From Periweissella beninensis (lineage in GTDB: Bacteria; Bacillota; Bacilli; Lactobacillales; Lactobacillaceae): a stretch of 56,603 bases of DNA. The notes beneath the pieces were generated by a model. That model made no database searches. It was not told where the DNA came from and saw nothing but the letters and a program-made list of their open reading frames with translations. Each line of letters begins with the position of its first letter. Position 1 is the stretch's first letter. Position numbers and translations under genes: made by a program. Location: assembly GCF_016908275.1 (NCBI RefSeq), contig NZ_JAFBDN010000009.1, forward strand, positions 1 to 56,603. Reading direction: 5' to 3'. Of this stretch, positions 10,911 through 19,726 are shown in pieces.

Positions 10911-11198
10911 TTAACTTGCAGCAGTCATGCGTAATATAGCTGGTGGTGTTACTAAATAATCATTTATCTCACTTAAAAATCGCTTAAAATGCGCAGTCTC
11001 ATTATGGGTTGCTACTGCGGCTTGATCACGCCAATGTTCAATTATCTCATATGTATCTTGACAATCAATTTTTTTAAAGTGTGCATAGGCTAAGTTCCCC
11101 TTTTCGGCTAGTGATTTATTTACTAACTCCCTAACAAATTTTTCATAATCTGCCCGTTTTTCATCCTTAACTTGTAGTTCAACATTAATTACTTCCAT
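10911..11198 (-). CDS. ABM-domain protein (putative quinol monooxygenase, YgiN-like)
   Basis: A 95-residue protein with the antibiotic biosynthesis monooxygenase (ABM) fold: N-terminal strand MEVINVELQVK, a helix with FVRELVNKSLAEKGNLAY, then the YEIIEHWRDQAAVATHNETAHFKRF signature with the conserved W and H residues. Small ABM proteins are dimeric and include quinol monooxygenases and haem-degrading enzymes; function here is not fixed. I chose the ATG at 11198 because it follows GGGG with proper spacing and avoids overlap with the upstream gene. It lies 19 bp downstream of the unknown gene at 11218, so the two are probably one operon. Confidence 0.75.
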   Translation of the reverse strand: MEVINVELQVKDEKRADYEKFVRELVNKSLAEKGNLAYAHFKKIDCQDTYEIIEHWRDQAAVATHNETAHFKRFLSEINDYLVTPPAILRMTAAS

Positions 11199-11217
11199 AA
11201 TTTTACCCCACAAAAAT

Positions 11218-11832
11218 TTATTTTGAAAGTCCTTGCGCAATCGTGATAATGGCGGCTTGTAAGCCCACGACAATCGAGTCAGCATAGTTTACCACGCCAT
11301 TAAGACCCCCTTCAGTAAAGAATTCTTCTTCTGTGATACCAAAACGTAATCCCAAAATTCCCTCTGCATCATCTGCTTGATCATTAACAGGCAAAATATT
11401 GGCTGCTTCTAAAATATCCCAGCTTTTCAAAAAATTAGCAAAATTTTCATTTGTAAAAATTTCATCCATCGTTACTTCTGGTGCCGTTACTTGTAAATAG
11501 GTAAACATCTTGAAGAAAGATTCACCCATATCATTTAAGACAAACATCGTAACTTCATTACCATCTTCATCAGTTTGGATTTCACGTGTAATAGCCCACC
11601 GAATGCCTGAGATACCGACAGATGCGTTAAAACTTGCACCTTCTGGTAAGTCTTTAAAACTTACGCCTTCATCTAAAATAAGCGTACGAATAGCACTAAA
11701 TGGGTTTGCTACCCATGTAAATTCTTGATTAGCATTATTATTTTGTACGACTTCTTCTGAAACAACACTTTTTGTAAACTCAAAGCTTGGGGCCATCGCT
11801 GAAAGTTCAGCAATACTTGGTATGTTTTGCAT
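11218..11832 (-). CDS. Unknown cytoplasmic protein, 204 aa
   Basis: I do not recognise this protein. It is acidic, without signal peptide or membrane segments, begins MQNIPSIAELSAMAPSFEF and contains ISGIRWAITREIQTDEDGNE and a C-terminal YADSIVVGLQAAIITIAQGL helix. Alternating strands and helices suggest a globular alpha/beta protein. A clear ribosome site (TTGGAGAA) precedes the ATG, and it is intact and in an operon with the ABM-domain gene, so an oxidative or quinone-related role is possible but only by association. It is divergent from the TetR gene at 12071. Confidence 0.6.
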   Translation of the reverse strand: MQNIPSIAELSAMAPSFEFTKSVVSEEVVQNNNANQEFTWVANPFSAIRTLILDEGVSFKDLPEGASFNASVGISGIRWAITREIQTDEDGNEVTMFVLNDMGESFFKMFTYLQVTAPEVTMDEIFTNENFANFLKSWDILEAANILPVNDQADDAEGILGLRFGITEEEFFTEGGLNGVVNYADSIVVGLQAAIITIAQGLSK

Positions 11833-12070
11833 TTAAAATTCTCCAATTCTGTAACTTAAACATGATAATATTTTTTAAGCTAGCATAGCTTGTTATTTAA
11901 TATTAGCACTTTTTTCTGATAAAAAACGCGATTTTTCTAATTTTTCTAATTTTTATTTTCATTTAAAAATGTGAATTAATGGTACCGTTATTCCTTTAAA
12001 CCTAATACAATTAAACTAACTAAAAATTTATTATTCAATAATTGCAAGAAATGCTTTAAAGGAGTAGTTA

Positions 12071-12622
12071 ATGTCTTCTATTGCTAAGATACGTCTAGCG
12101 CATGCCCTTAAAAACTTAATGCAAACAAAGCCTCTCGACAAGATTACCATTGATGAATTAACGCAACTAGCTGATTTAAATCGTAATACGTTTTACTATC
12201 ATTTTGCCGATATTTATGACTTATTGGATTGGACTTTTGAACAGGATATCATCATTCAAGTGAAACGTAATTTAACTGCTAAAAATTGGCCTTCTAAATA
12301 CCAAATTACCCTTGATTATATTTCAACCAATCGCCATTTTTGCCTTGAAAGTTTGCATTCACAACGCCGTGATCTTTTAGAAAATTTTCTTTTTGAATTA
12401 GGCACTCAAATGGTAAAATCGGTCGTTTTAGATATTGATGATCAAATCAATCCCCATTTAAGTTGTGATTTAATCAATTTTTATGGTGGTGCGATCGCCT
12501 CACAAGTCCTCCAGTGGCTATTAGATGATTTAAAAACACCAAAAAACGTGCTAATCTCGCGCGCCACTGCCATTTTAGATGGCACAATCGAGTTTGTTAT
12601 TCACAAAAACACACATAAGTAA
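12071..12622 (+). CDS. TetR-family transcriptional regulator
   Basis: A 183-residue TetR/AcrR repressor. The N-terminal HTH reads ITIDELTQLADLNRNTFYYHFADIYDLL at about 25-52, the canonical TetR recognition helix pattern; the C-terminal two thirds are the ligand-binding helical domain. The ATG follows AAAGGAG. It precedes a small peptide gene and oleate hydratase on the same strand, and an inverted repeat at 12634-12651 lies just before their promoter. It is therefore the likely regulator of the oleate hydratase unit, perhaps sensing fatty acid. A weaker near-palindrome around GGTACC (11975-11992) lies upstream of its own start and may be autoregulatory. Confidence 0.85.
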   Translation: MSSIAKIRLAHALKNLMQTKPLDKITIDELTQLADLNRNTFYYHFADIYDLLDWTFEQDIIIQVKRNLTAKNWPSKYQITLDYISTNRHFCLESLHSQRRDLLENFLFELGTQMVKSVVLDIDDQINPHLSCDLINFYGGAIASQVLQWLLDDLKTPKNVLISRATAILDGTIEFVIHKNTHK

Positions 12623-12633
12623 CCTTACTCTAA

Positions 12634-12683
12634 ACAAAATTGTAATTTTGTCCAAAGACATCTCTAGTTTTTCTGCCTATAAT
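12634..12683 (+). promoter_or_regulatory. Inverted repeat and promoter of the oleate hydratase unit
   Basis: ACAAAATT and AATTTTGT form a perfect 8-bp inverted repeat with a 2-nt spacer at 12634-12651. Just downstream is a promoter with -35 AAGACA (12655-12660), a 17-nt spacer and -10 TATAAT (12678-12683). The repeat is a plausible site for the TetR protein encoded at 12071. Confidence 0.5.
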
Positions 12684-12736
12684 AAAGCTAGTAAGCGATA
12701 TTTAATTAGTTGTATTTTGAAAGGATGGACTAAATT

Positions 12737-12874
12737 ATGAAAAAAGTATTTGGTATCTCAATTCTACTACTTGGTGGGGCAACTCTAATTAGTAGTTGTT
12801 GCTTAGCAAAGAAAATGGACCTTTTTAAAACTGATGATTCAGCTGATTATGCTAAATTCGACACTGCTAATTAA
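12737..12874 (+). CDS. Small lipoprotein-like membrane peptide, 45 aa
   Basis: A 45-codon frame with ribosome site AAAGGATGG. It begins MKKVFGISILLLGGATLISSCCLAKK, a short positively charged N-terminus and one hydrophobic helix ending in ISSC, which resembles a lipobox. An acidic tail (DLFKTDDSADYAKFDTAN) follows. It lies 52 bp before oleate hydratase behind the same promoter, so the two are probably co-transcribed. No known function. A lipid-anchored or single-pass peptide beside a fatty acid-modifying enzyme may help present fatty acids or sense membrane state, but that is speculation. Confidence 0.6.
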   Translation: MKKVFGISILLLGGATLISSCCLAKKMDLFKTDDSADYAKFDTAN

Positions 12875-12926
12875 ATTTTATTTTCCTATTTATTAGTCTA
12901 AATTTAGAATTAAAAGGAGAACTATT

Positions 12927-14621
12927 ATGCGTAAAAATAAAGCCGTAATGATTGGTGCTGGCCTGGCTAACATGGCCGCTGCAGTTTACTTAATTCAAGA
13001 AGGTCACTGGTCTGGAGATGCAATTACCTTTTATGCACTCGATCAGCATGGCTCAAATGACGGTGATACGACTGATGCAGTCACTGATGAATATTGGAAT
13101 AAAAATCATCCAATGGAAAACACTAAGGGCTATGTTGCACGTGGTGGGCGGATGTTAAATTATCGGACCTATGTTGATTTAATGGATTTACTTGATCGAA
13201 TTCCATCTGCAACAGAAAAAGGTATGACTGCTGCTGAAGATACGCGTGATTTTGATGCTAAACACCGCACCTTTGATAAAGCACGCTTACTTGAAGGTAG
13301 TCGTGGTATTTTAGAAAGTGGTAAATTAGGCTTTAATAATACCGATCGGCTCCTGTTAACGAAATTAATTATGATGCCTGATTCGCAAGAAACGGTCTTA
13401 GATAACGTTACGATTGCTGATTATTTTCAAGATGATCCCCACTTCTTTGAAACTAACTTCTGGTTCATGTGGGAAACCACCTTTGCATTTAGAACTAAAA
13501 GTTCCGCGCAAGAATTACGGCGCTACATGCATCAAATGATTTATGAATTTACGCAAATTGAACATTTAGTAGGGGTCAATCGTACGCGGTACAATCAATA
13601 TGAAAGTATTATGCTACCCCTAATTAATTATTTAAAAGAACAAGGCTGTCAACTTATTTTAAATCGTCGCGTAACTGATTTTATCTTTAAAGAAACACCA
13701 ATGAATGATGAAATTACGGTAACTGGTTTGAAAATGACCAATACAGAAACAAACGAAGTTGAAAATATTAAGATTGATAATGATACTGCGGTGATTTTCA
13801 CAAATGGTTCGATTACCGATTCAGCAACCTTAGGTGATTATGATCATGCCGCGCCAGAAAACATGGATTATGGGGCTGCGTCAAGTCTTTGGAAACAAGC
13901 CACTAACCACTTTTATAATTTAGGTAATCCTGATAAATTTTTTGCAGATCGTGATGCAAGTGAATGGGTAAGTTTTACGTTAACCACTAAGAATCATTTA
14001 TTATTAAATGAAATAACACGCATTACTAATCAATTACCTGGTAATGCTCTTAACTCCTTTATTTCTACTGAACCAATCACTCCTTTAAATCAAAAGGACG
14101 TTAATATGTCGATTGTTGTTCATCATCAACCTCATTTTACTAGTCAAAAACCTAATGAAACGGTGCTATGGGGCTATTTCTTATATCCACGGCGGCATGG
14201 TGAATTTGTAGACAAACCTTATATTGAAATGACTGGGAAAGACATGGCTCTAGAGTTAATTGGCCAACTATCTAAAGTTGATCCTGGACCAATTAATATT
14301 AAAGACCGGCAAACAGAGATTTTGGATAGTATTATTAATAATATTCCTGTTTATATGCCCTATGCGTCAGCATTATTTAATAACCGTGCTAAAACTGATC
14401 GCCCTGAAGTTATTCCCGATCATTCGACTAACTTAGCGTTTACTGGTGAATTTGTTGAACAACCCTACCAAATGATTTTTACGGAACAAAGTGCTGTTCG
14501 TTCTGGTGAAATTGCTGCTTATCATTTTGCTGGTATTCCAATGAATCGGCTAGTTAAAACACCTCGTTACGACAAAGATATTAAAACTTTGATACGCGCA
14601 ACTAAGAAAATGTTTGATTAA
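12927..14621 (+). CDS. ohyA: Oleate hydratase (FAD-dependent, MCRA family)
   Basis: A 564-residue fatty acid hydratase, formerly called myosin-cross-reactive antigen; it adds water to cis double bonds of oleic or linoleic acid, with FAD as structural cofactor. The FAD motif is MIGAGLANMAAAVYLI at 8-23. ARGGRMLNYRTYVDL at 71-85 is the region that in many members reads GGREMEN with the catalytic Glu; here Met follows GGR and the nearby acidic residues are replaced, an oddity. NTDRLLLTKL, WFMWETTFAF and the C-terminal TGEFVEQPYQMIFTEQ..VRSGE are family hallmarks. The ATG follows AAAGGAG. It follows TetR and the small peptide gene and probably detoxifies unsaturated fatty acids. Confidence 0.92.
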   Translation: MRKNKAVMIGAGLANMAAAVYLIQEGHWSGDAITFYALDQHGSNDGDTTDAVTDEYWNKNHPMENTKGYVARGGRMLNYRTYVDLMDLLDRIPSATEKGMTAAEDTRDFDAKHRTFDKARLLEGSRGILESGKLGFNNTDRLLLTKLIMMPDSQETVLDNVTIADYFQDDPHFFETNFWFMWETTFAFRTKSSAQELRRYMHQMIYEFTQIEHLVGVNRTRYNQYESIMLPLINYLKEQGCQLILNRRVTDFIFKETPMNDEITVTGLKMTNTETNEVENIKIDNDTAVIFTNGSITDSATLGDYDHAAPENMDYGAASSLWKQATNHFYNLGNPDKFFADRDASEWVSFTLTTKNHLLLNEITRITNQLPGNALNSFISTEPITPLNQKDVNMSIVVHHQPHFTSQKPNETVLWGYFLYPRRHGEFVDKPYIEMTGKDMALELIGQLSKVDPGPINIKDRQTEILDSIINNIPVYMPYASALFNNRAKTDRPEVIPDHSTNLAFTGEFVEQPYQMIFTEQSAVRSGEIAAYHFAGIPMNRLVKTPRYDKDIKTLIRATKKMFD

Positions 14622-14678
14622 CCGTTTGGGGACCATAATTGTCTTGGGTTTATCATAAAAGATTTAAAATTTGGTCAT

Positions 14679-14727
14679 AAAAAGCAACCAAATACTGGGA
14701 AAAGCCCAGCTTTGATTGCTTTTTTTA
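14679..14727 (+). terminator. Terminator after oleate hydratase
   Basis: A segmented stem (GCAA/TTGC, CAAA/TTTG and CTGGG/CCCAG) followed by a run of T. Confidence 0.8.
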
Positions 14728-14806
14728 TTCTCATAGCTAAAATTGGTTGTCTAATTGTCGAAAATGAGCTATCCTTAATTTATAAATTACATAATTTTGG
14801 TTGGAG

Positions 14807-14879
14807 CTTTGGCTTTCAAGAAAAATATCTTAGTTTGGGTTGCTAAGTTTTTTCTTGAACCAAAGTTCTTTTTATTTTT
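14807..14879 (+). promoter_or_regulatory. Long leader hairpin before the antiporter gene
   Basis: CTTTGG (14807-14812) pairs with CCAAAG (14860-14865); after a 2-nt bulge an 11-bp stem follows (14815-14825 with 14849-14859), capped by CTTAG/CTAAG. It is followed directly by a U-rich tract at 14866-14879 and then by AGGAGG (14880-14885), the ribosome site of the antiporter. It looks like an intrinsic terminator placed in a 5' leader, i.e. a possible attenuator. I do not recognise a known riboswitch in it. Confidence 0.5.
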
Positions 14880-14896
14880 AGGAGGATTTATTTTAG

Positions 14897-16042
14897 ATGG
14901 ATTTATTTCTCAAACTTACTATTATTTTATTTTTTATCACTATAGCAAATCATTTTTGTAATCGTTTCAATTTACCCTCGGTTATTGGGCAACTTTTAGT
15001 CGGTGTTGTCATTGGACCAGCCATTTTTAATATCATTACGTATGATCATTTTATTACGTTTTTTAGTGAAATCGGCGTTGTCTTACTCCTATTTATTGCG
15101 GGCTTGGAAAGTGATATCACACAATTAAAGAAGTATTTACGACCAAGCTTAGCCGTGGCCGTTTTAGGTGTTGTCATTCCATTTATGGCAACCTTCCTTC
15201 TCGGTTATTTGTGGCATTTTAATATCGTAGCCACACTATTTATAAGCATCATATTCTCAGCCACATCAGTTTCAATTTCAGTCGAAGTACTTAAAAATAT
15301 GAATATGCTAGCTAAACCGGTTGGTGCGACGATTTTAGGGGCCGCTGTGGTTGATGATATTTTAGCCATTATCATTTTAAGCCTTGCTACTAATTTAGTT
15401 CGTTATCCATTAAGCTTTAATCAACTTAATCTCTTACTGTTATTGACCATTAAACAAGTATCTTTCTTTATTATTATTATTTTGAGTGCAAAATATCTGA
15501 TACCGAAATTATTGCAATTAGCGGATAATCTATTATTTCCCTTCTCAGAAATTATTATTAGTTTAATTATTTGTTTTACCATTGCGGCCTTTGCAGAAGC
15601 AGTCGGTTTAAGTGCGGTTATCGGTGCCTTTTTTGCTGGTATTATTATCAGTAAAACACAAGGTCGTAAAAATATTACTCATAATATTTCCATTATTGGT
15701 TATACCTCATTCATTCCGATTTTTTTCATTAGCATTGGTTTAAATATGCAGCTCAAAGGTCTTTTAAATGATCTTATGTTGCTAATTTGCTTAGTGTTAG
15801 TAGGTGTTTTGTCTAAATTATTGGGGGCCGGTCTAGGTGCAAAGCTAATGCAGTTTTCAACTGATGATGCCCTAATTATTGGTGCGGGTATGATTGCGCG
15901 TGGTGAAATGGCATTGGTAATTGCGCAAATTGTTTCCAATGCCAACTTGATCTCAAACACGATTTACTCTACAGTAATTGCGGCCATTATTATTATCACC
16001 CTAATTGCCCCCTTTATTTTAAAATTTAAACTGACTACTTAA
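14897..16042 (+). CDS. Cation:proton antiporter, CPA2/NapA type
   Basis: A 381-residue membrane protein with about 12-13 helices, matching NapA/KefB-like monovalent cation:proton antiporters without a C-terminal TrkA-N domain. The paired aspartates of the ion-binding site are D153-D154 in GAAVVDDILAI; two adjacent Asp typify electrogenic Na+/H+ exchange. The ARGEMALVIAQI segment near 334-345 matches the conserved late helix motif. The ATG follows AGGAGG and a leader hairpin. It probably exports Na+ during salt or alkaline stress. It stands alone with no partner subunit. Confidence 0.85.
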   Translation: MDLFLKLTIILFFITIANHFCNRFNLPSVIGQLLVGVVIGPAIFNIITYDHFITFFSEIGVVLLLFIAGLESDITQLKKYLRPSLAVAVLGVVIPFMATFLLGYLWHFNIVATLFISIIFSATSVSISVEVLKNMNMLAKPVGATILGAAVVDDILAIIILSLATNLVRYPLSFNQLNLLLLLTIKQVSFFIIIILSAKYLIPKLLQLADNLLFPFSEIIISLIICFTIAAFAEAVGLSAVIGAFFAGIIISKTQGRKNITHNISIIGYTSFIPIFFISIGLNMQLKGLLNDLMLLICLVLVGVLSKLLGAGLGAKLMQFSTDDALIIGAGMIARGEMALVIAQIVSNANLISNTIYSTVIAAIIIITLIAPFILKFKLTT

Positions 16043-16112
16043 TGTTTAAAAGTTCCTATCAATTAAATTGAGGCTTTTTACACCAACTTGATTTGTCCAA
16101 GCTCTTTTGAAT

Positions 16113-16484
16113 TTATTGGTCCGTAGCCCAGGTTTCCCGATTATTATTAATTAAAGCGACAAGATTTTCGGGATCGGCAACCCCAATTATTAACCGCGTA
16201 TATTTTTCATTTTTTAGCTGAATCACTACCGGTGTATTTCCTTTATTAATATTGAAAAAACTTTCTGTGCCATGTTTACGAAAATTCCCGGCCCAGTAAT
16301 AACCTGGTAGCGCCGTGCCTGGTGCACGGAGTCCTTTACTTTCGTTTAAAATTGCTGGCTCAATTTTAGCCCCAACTACGTGTTCTATGGGCACAACTAT
16401 TTTATTTTTCAAAGCAGCAAGTTTACTAAGACCTTGTGGCACAACTAATAAGTTTTGCTTGTTAATTTTAACGATATTCAACAT
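16113..16484 (-). CDS. Bacterial PH-like domain protein
   Basis: A 123-residue all-beta-type protein. The segment LRAPGTALPGYYWAGNFRKHGTES, followed by FFNINKGNTPVVIQLKNEKYTRLIIGVADPENLVALIN, resembles bacterial pleckstrin-homology-like proteins (bPH_5-like), which often end with this strand-helix unit. There is no membrane helix, so it is likely cytosolic; the family's role is unclear. I start at the ATG preceded by GAGGTG with 8-nt spacing, not the GTG three codons earlier. It is convergent with the antiporter gene, without clear operon partners. Confidence 0.6.
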   Translation of the reverse strand: MLNIVKINKQNLLVVPQGLSKLAALKNKIVVPIEHVVGAKIEPAILNESKGLRAPGTALPGYYWAGNFRKHGTESFFNINKGNTPVVIQLKNEKYTRLIIGVADPENLVALINNNRETWATDQ

Positions 16485-16793
16485 ATGAAGCACCTCACGT
16501 TATATTAATAATGGATATTATTTAGCTTAACTAGCTATGTTATACCATATACTAATGCTGTGTACTAGCATTTCCATCCTTGTGCTAATTATCTAGCAAT
16601 CAATTACTATTCATGTATTATTAAAAGTAACTAAGTTAACCACACACCCAAACACACAACAAAAAAGGCCTGAATTGCTATAAATTCAGACCTTTTTTGA
16701 GCAAACATACTGCTTAATTAACAGTACATGTTGATACTAGGAGACCACCTTCACACTTGGTTTACCAAAAACATTTGTGGCCATCCTTAATTT
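16485..16793. other. Intergenic region, terminator only
   Basis: 309 bp. Apart from the terminator at 16661-16698 I see no coding frame, repeat or regulatory site. Confidence 0.5.
16661..16698. terminator. Bidirectional terminator
   Basis: AAAAAAGG (16661-16668) with CCTTTTTT (16691-16698), and CTGAATT with AATTCAG inside. It probably ends the leftward-reading phosphoglucomutase transcript. Confidence 0.85.
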
Positions 16794-18491
16794 TTAAACC
16801 AACGCCTTTAAATCAGCTTCAATTGTTGCTAGTTTTTTATCAGCAAGTACTTGCGATTCACCCACAACACCAGTGTATAATTTCAACTTAGGTTCGGTAC
16901 CAGATGGTCGGGCTGCCACCCATGAACCATCAGCTAACCAGTATTTTAAAACATTGGCTTGGGGTTGTGTTAACTTACTAATGGTGTTTGTTTTTACATC
17001 AGTTACTAAACCACTATCAAAATCTTCAGCTTTAACGACTGCTAGGCCACCAAAATGGGTTGGGTGGTCATGCCGTAGATTAGCCATAACCTGAGCCATT
17101 TCATCTGCACCATGAATACCTTCAAAGGTTAGACTGAGTGTATTTTCAGCAAAGTAACCATATTTTGCATACAACGCAGCTAAGCCATCTGCAACCGTCA
17201 TGTTTTGTGATTTATAGTATGCTGCCACCTCTGCAAACAATACTAGCGCTTGAATTGCATCTTTGTCATGGGCAAATGGTTTAACTAAATAACCAAAACT
17301 TTCTTCAAAACCAAATAAGAATTCATGATCTTGATCACGTTCAAAACGTTCAATCGTTTCAGCAATATATTTAAAACCAGTTAAGACATCAAAAGTTGTA
17401 ACACCAAAATTTTTAGCAACTGTTGGGGCAAATCTTGATGAAACAATTGACGTTACGATGGCTCCATTAGTAGGCAGAGTTTTAGTCTCCGCTTTAGCTG
17501 TTAATAAATAATTAACTAAAATTGCGGCAATTTGATTCCCCGATAATACTTTAAACGATCCATCCGCTAAACGCACAGCCGCTCCCAACCGATCCGCATC
17601 TGGATCAGATGCCACAACTAAGTCTGCGCCCTCTTCAGTTGCATATTTAATAGCCAAAGATAAGGCTTCTTTTTCTTCAGGATTGGGCTTAGCCACGGTC
17701 GGAAAATCACCGTCAATCACGGCTTGTTCTTTAACAATCGTATAATTAGTAAAGCCAGCTTGTTTGAGCGCTAATTCGCCAATGTATTGACCAGTCCCAT
17801 GGAGTGGTGAATACACTAGTTTTAGTTTGGCACCTTCTTGGTCGATTAATTTTTGATTAACTGACACTTTTTTCATTGCTGCTAAATATTTTTGGTCAAT
17901 GTCATCATCAATGATTTGAATAGTTGTATCGGCAGCATCTACCGCAACCGTAAATGGATTAAGATCCGCTAATTGATCAACAATTACCTTGACGGCTTCT
18001 GGGGCCATTTGCCCACCATCAGGGCCATAAACCTTATACCCATTGTATTCCTTTGGATTATGACTAGCAGTAATCATAATGCCCGCTGCAGTTTTTAAAT
18101 TACGCACGGCAAAACTCAACTCTGGTGTCGGCCGCAAACTCGAGAAAAGATATACTTTAATCCCGTGTTGACTGAGCACCCGTCCGGCTTCCTTTGCAAA
18201 TACTGGTGAATAATGCCGTGAGTCATAAGAAATTGCTACCCCGGCTTGTTGCGCTGCTGCTCCTAATGAGTCAATATAGCGTGCTAGTGCTTCTGTTACT
18301 TTTCGTACCGTGAAGATGTTCATACGATTGGGGCCCACGCCCAACAAACCACGCATCCCCGCCGTACCAAATTTTAAATCTTGATAAAAAGCTTCTTCTT
18401 GTTGATTTTCATTCAATGTTGCCAATTCACTAGCTAGGTCAGTTGGTAATGTTGCTGCTTGCCATGTAGCCATCGTTTCTTGCCATGTCAT
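16794..18491 (-). CDS. pgcA: Phospho-sugar mutase (alpha-phosphoglucomutase, PgcA type)
   Basis: A 565-residue alpha-D-phosphohexomutase that interconverts glucose-1- and glucose-6-phosphate. The phosphoserine loop is GIMITASHNPKEYNGYK, the Mg2+ loop is DPDADRLG, the sugar-binding loop is GFEESFGYL and the phosphate-binding loop is RPSGTEPKLK. The length matches the PgcA/PgmB-type enzymes of Firmicutes. It follows the lacI gene by 36 bp and is probably co-transcribed with it. It is the enzyme needed to channel glucose-1-phosphate made by the nearby sucrose phosphorylase into glycolysis. Confidence 0.93.
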   Translation of the reverse strand: MTWQETMATWQAATLPTDLASELATLNENQQEEAFYQDLKFGTAGMRGLLGVGPNRMNIFTVRKVTEALARYIDSLGAAAQQAGVAISYDSRHYSPVFAKEAGRVLSQHGIKVYLFSSLRPTPELSFAVRNLKTAAGIMITASHNPKEYNGYKVYGPDGGQMAPEAVKVIVDQLADLNPFTVAVDAADTTIQIIDDDIDQKYLAAMKKVSVNQKLIDQEGAKLKLVYSPLHGTGQYIGELALKQAGFTNYTIVKEQAVIDGDFPTVAKPNPEEKEALSLAIKYATEEGADLVVASDPDADRLGAAVRLADGSFKVLSGNQIAAILVNYLLTAKAETKTLPTNGAIVTSIVSSRFAPTVAKNFGVTTFDVLTGFKYIAETIERFERDQDHEFLFGFEESFGYLVKPFAHDKDAIQALVLFAEVAAYYKSQNMTVADGLAALYAKYGYFAENTLSLTFEGIHGADEMAQVMANLRHDHPTHFGGLAVVKAEDFDSGLVTDVKTNTISKLTQPQANVLKYWLADGSWVAARPSGTEPKLKLYTGVVGESQVLADKKLATIEADLKALV

Positions 18492-18527
18492 AAACGTTAA
18501 ATCCTCACTTCTATCTATAAGTTATTT

Positions 18528-19493
18528 TTACTCTTTTATTTTACCATTTGCGGTGCCCGCATAAAACATAACTTCTAACGGTCGTCCGGTTTCTTGCTTG
18601 GTACGCCCCTTAATCCGCGCAAATAAAGTTGCAATTAATTTTGCTGCAATTAATTGGGTTGGTTGGATGACTGTTGGTAATTGCGGCGCCAATTGACGAA
18701 TTAATTTACTACCATCATAACCGGTAATATAAAAATCTTCATAGGGTTTTCGCCCAGCATTCTTGATAATTTGCGCAATTTCTAATGCGATAATATCATT
18801 ACTGGCAATCACCCCATCAAAATCACCGGGAAACAAACTTATTGCACTTTGATAGTTTAAATCCAAAGGCACATAGTCGATGCCATGCGCCGTTAATTCA
18901 TCAACTGCTCCTTGAACCCGCATTAATGTTGGTGAGGTTGATGTGTCCTCATCAATCAAAATTGCCACGCGCTTAACTTGTTTACTAAGCATATACTGAG
19001 CTGCGAGCTGGCCACCTAAATAGTTATCAGCTGATACGATGGGAATATTGTCAGATAAATAACGATCAAACGCAACCAGTGGGGCTGATATTTTTTGATA
19101 TTCAGCAATGCCTAAGTTATGCGAACTGGAAATAATACCTTCTACTTGATTAGCCATTAACATGCCCAAATATTCATGCTCAATTTGTTCATTTTCAGCT
19201 GATGAAGCAATAATGACTTTATAACCCTTTTGAAATAATTGCCGTTCTAAGGCATTAACTAATTCTGCAAAAAAAGGATTAGTTAAATTTGGAAAAATTA
19301 AACCGATAAACTCGGATGCCTTACCTTGCATTGCACGTGCTAATGCATTCGGGCGATAGTTTAACTCGTGCATTGCTTGGTGCACCTTATCAATGGTTTT
19401 TTGGCTTAATGACCCATAGTTATTAATTACGCGCGAAACTGTTGTCACAGAAACACCGGCTAACTGTGCCACATCTTGTAATTTTGCAACCAT
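18528..19493 (-). CDS. LacI-family regulator of the sucrose phosphorylase region
   Basis: A 321-residue LacI/GalR repressor. The HTH KLQDVAQLAGVSVTTVSRVI sits at residues 4-23, followed by the hinge LNYRPNALARAM and a periplasmic-binding-protein-like sensor domain with FDRYLSDNIP. I start at the ATG after AAAGGGGGTAAT; an in-frame alternative 10 codons upstream lacks such a site. It lies between the phosphorylase operon and the phosphoglucomutase gene. The two identical near-palindromes at 23503 and 23557 are the best candidates for its operators, with sucrose or a derived sugar phosphate as a possible inducer (inference). Confidence 0.9.
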   Translation of the reverse strand: MVAKLQDVAQLAGVSVTTVSRVINNYGSLSQKTIDKVHQAMHELNYRPNALARAMQGKASEFIGLIFPNLTNPFFAELVNALERQLFQKGYKVIIASSAENEQIEHEYLGMLMANQVEGIISSSHNLGIAEYQKISAPLVAFDRYLSDNIPIVSADNYLGGQLAAQYMLSKQVKRVAILIDEDTSTSPTLMRVQGAVDELTAHGIDYVPLDLNYQSAISLFPGDFDGVIASNDIIALEIAQIIKNAGRKPYEDFYITGYDGSKLIRQLAPQLPTVIQPTQLIAAKLIATLFARIKGRTKQETGRPLEVMFYAGTANGKIKE

Positions 19494-19680
19494 ATTACCC
19501 CCTTTTTCTATTTGACTAAGCATTATGCTTAGCCTTCGTTTACCCCTCTTAGGTCGGTGTGTTTTACCCCACGTTTTACTTGAGTTTTAACTGTTAATTT
19601 TTGGCATTAGTCCTGTTATAACTAGTCCCTAGTAAAAGAACAATTGCATCAAAGTAATTCACACTCCTTCTTAGTATACT

Positions 19681-19721
19681 AAAAAAACACTGAAAAGTAC
19701 CAAACCTGCCAGTGTTTTTTT
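19681..19721 (-). terminator. Terminator after sucrose phosphorylase
   Basis: AAAAAAACACTG (19681-19692) pairs with the complementary arm at 19710-19721, with A/T runs on each side. It ends the leftward ADH-MFS-gtfA transcript and separates it from lacI. Confidence 0.85.
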
Positions 19722-19726
19722 AATCT

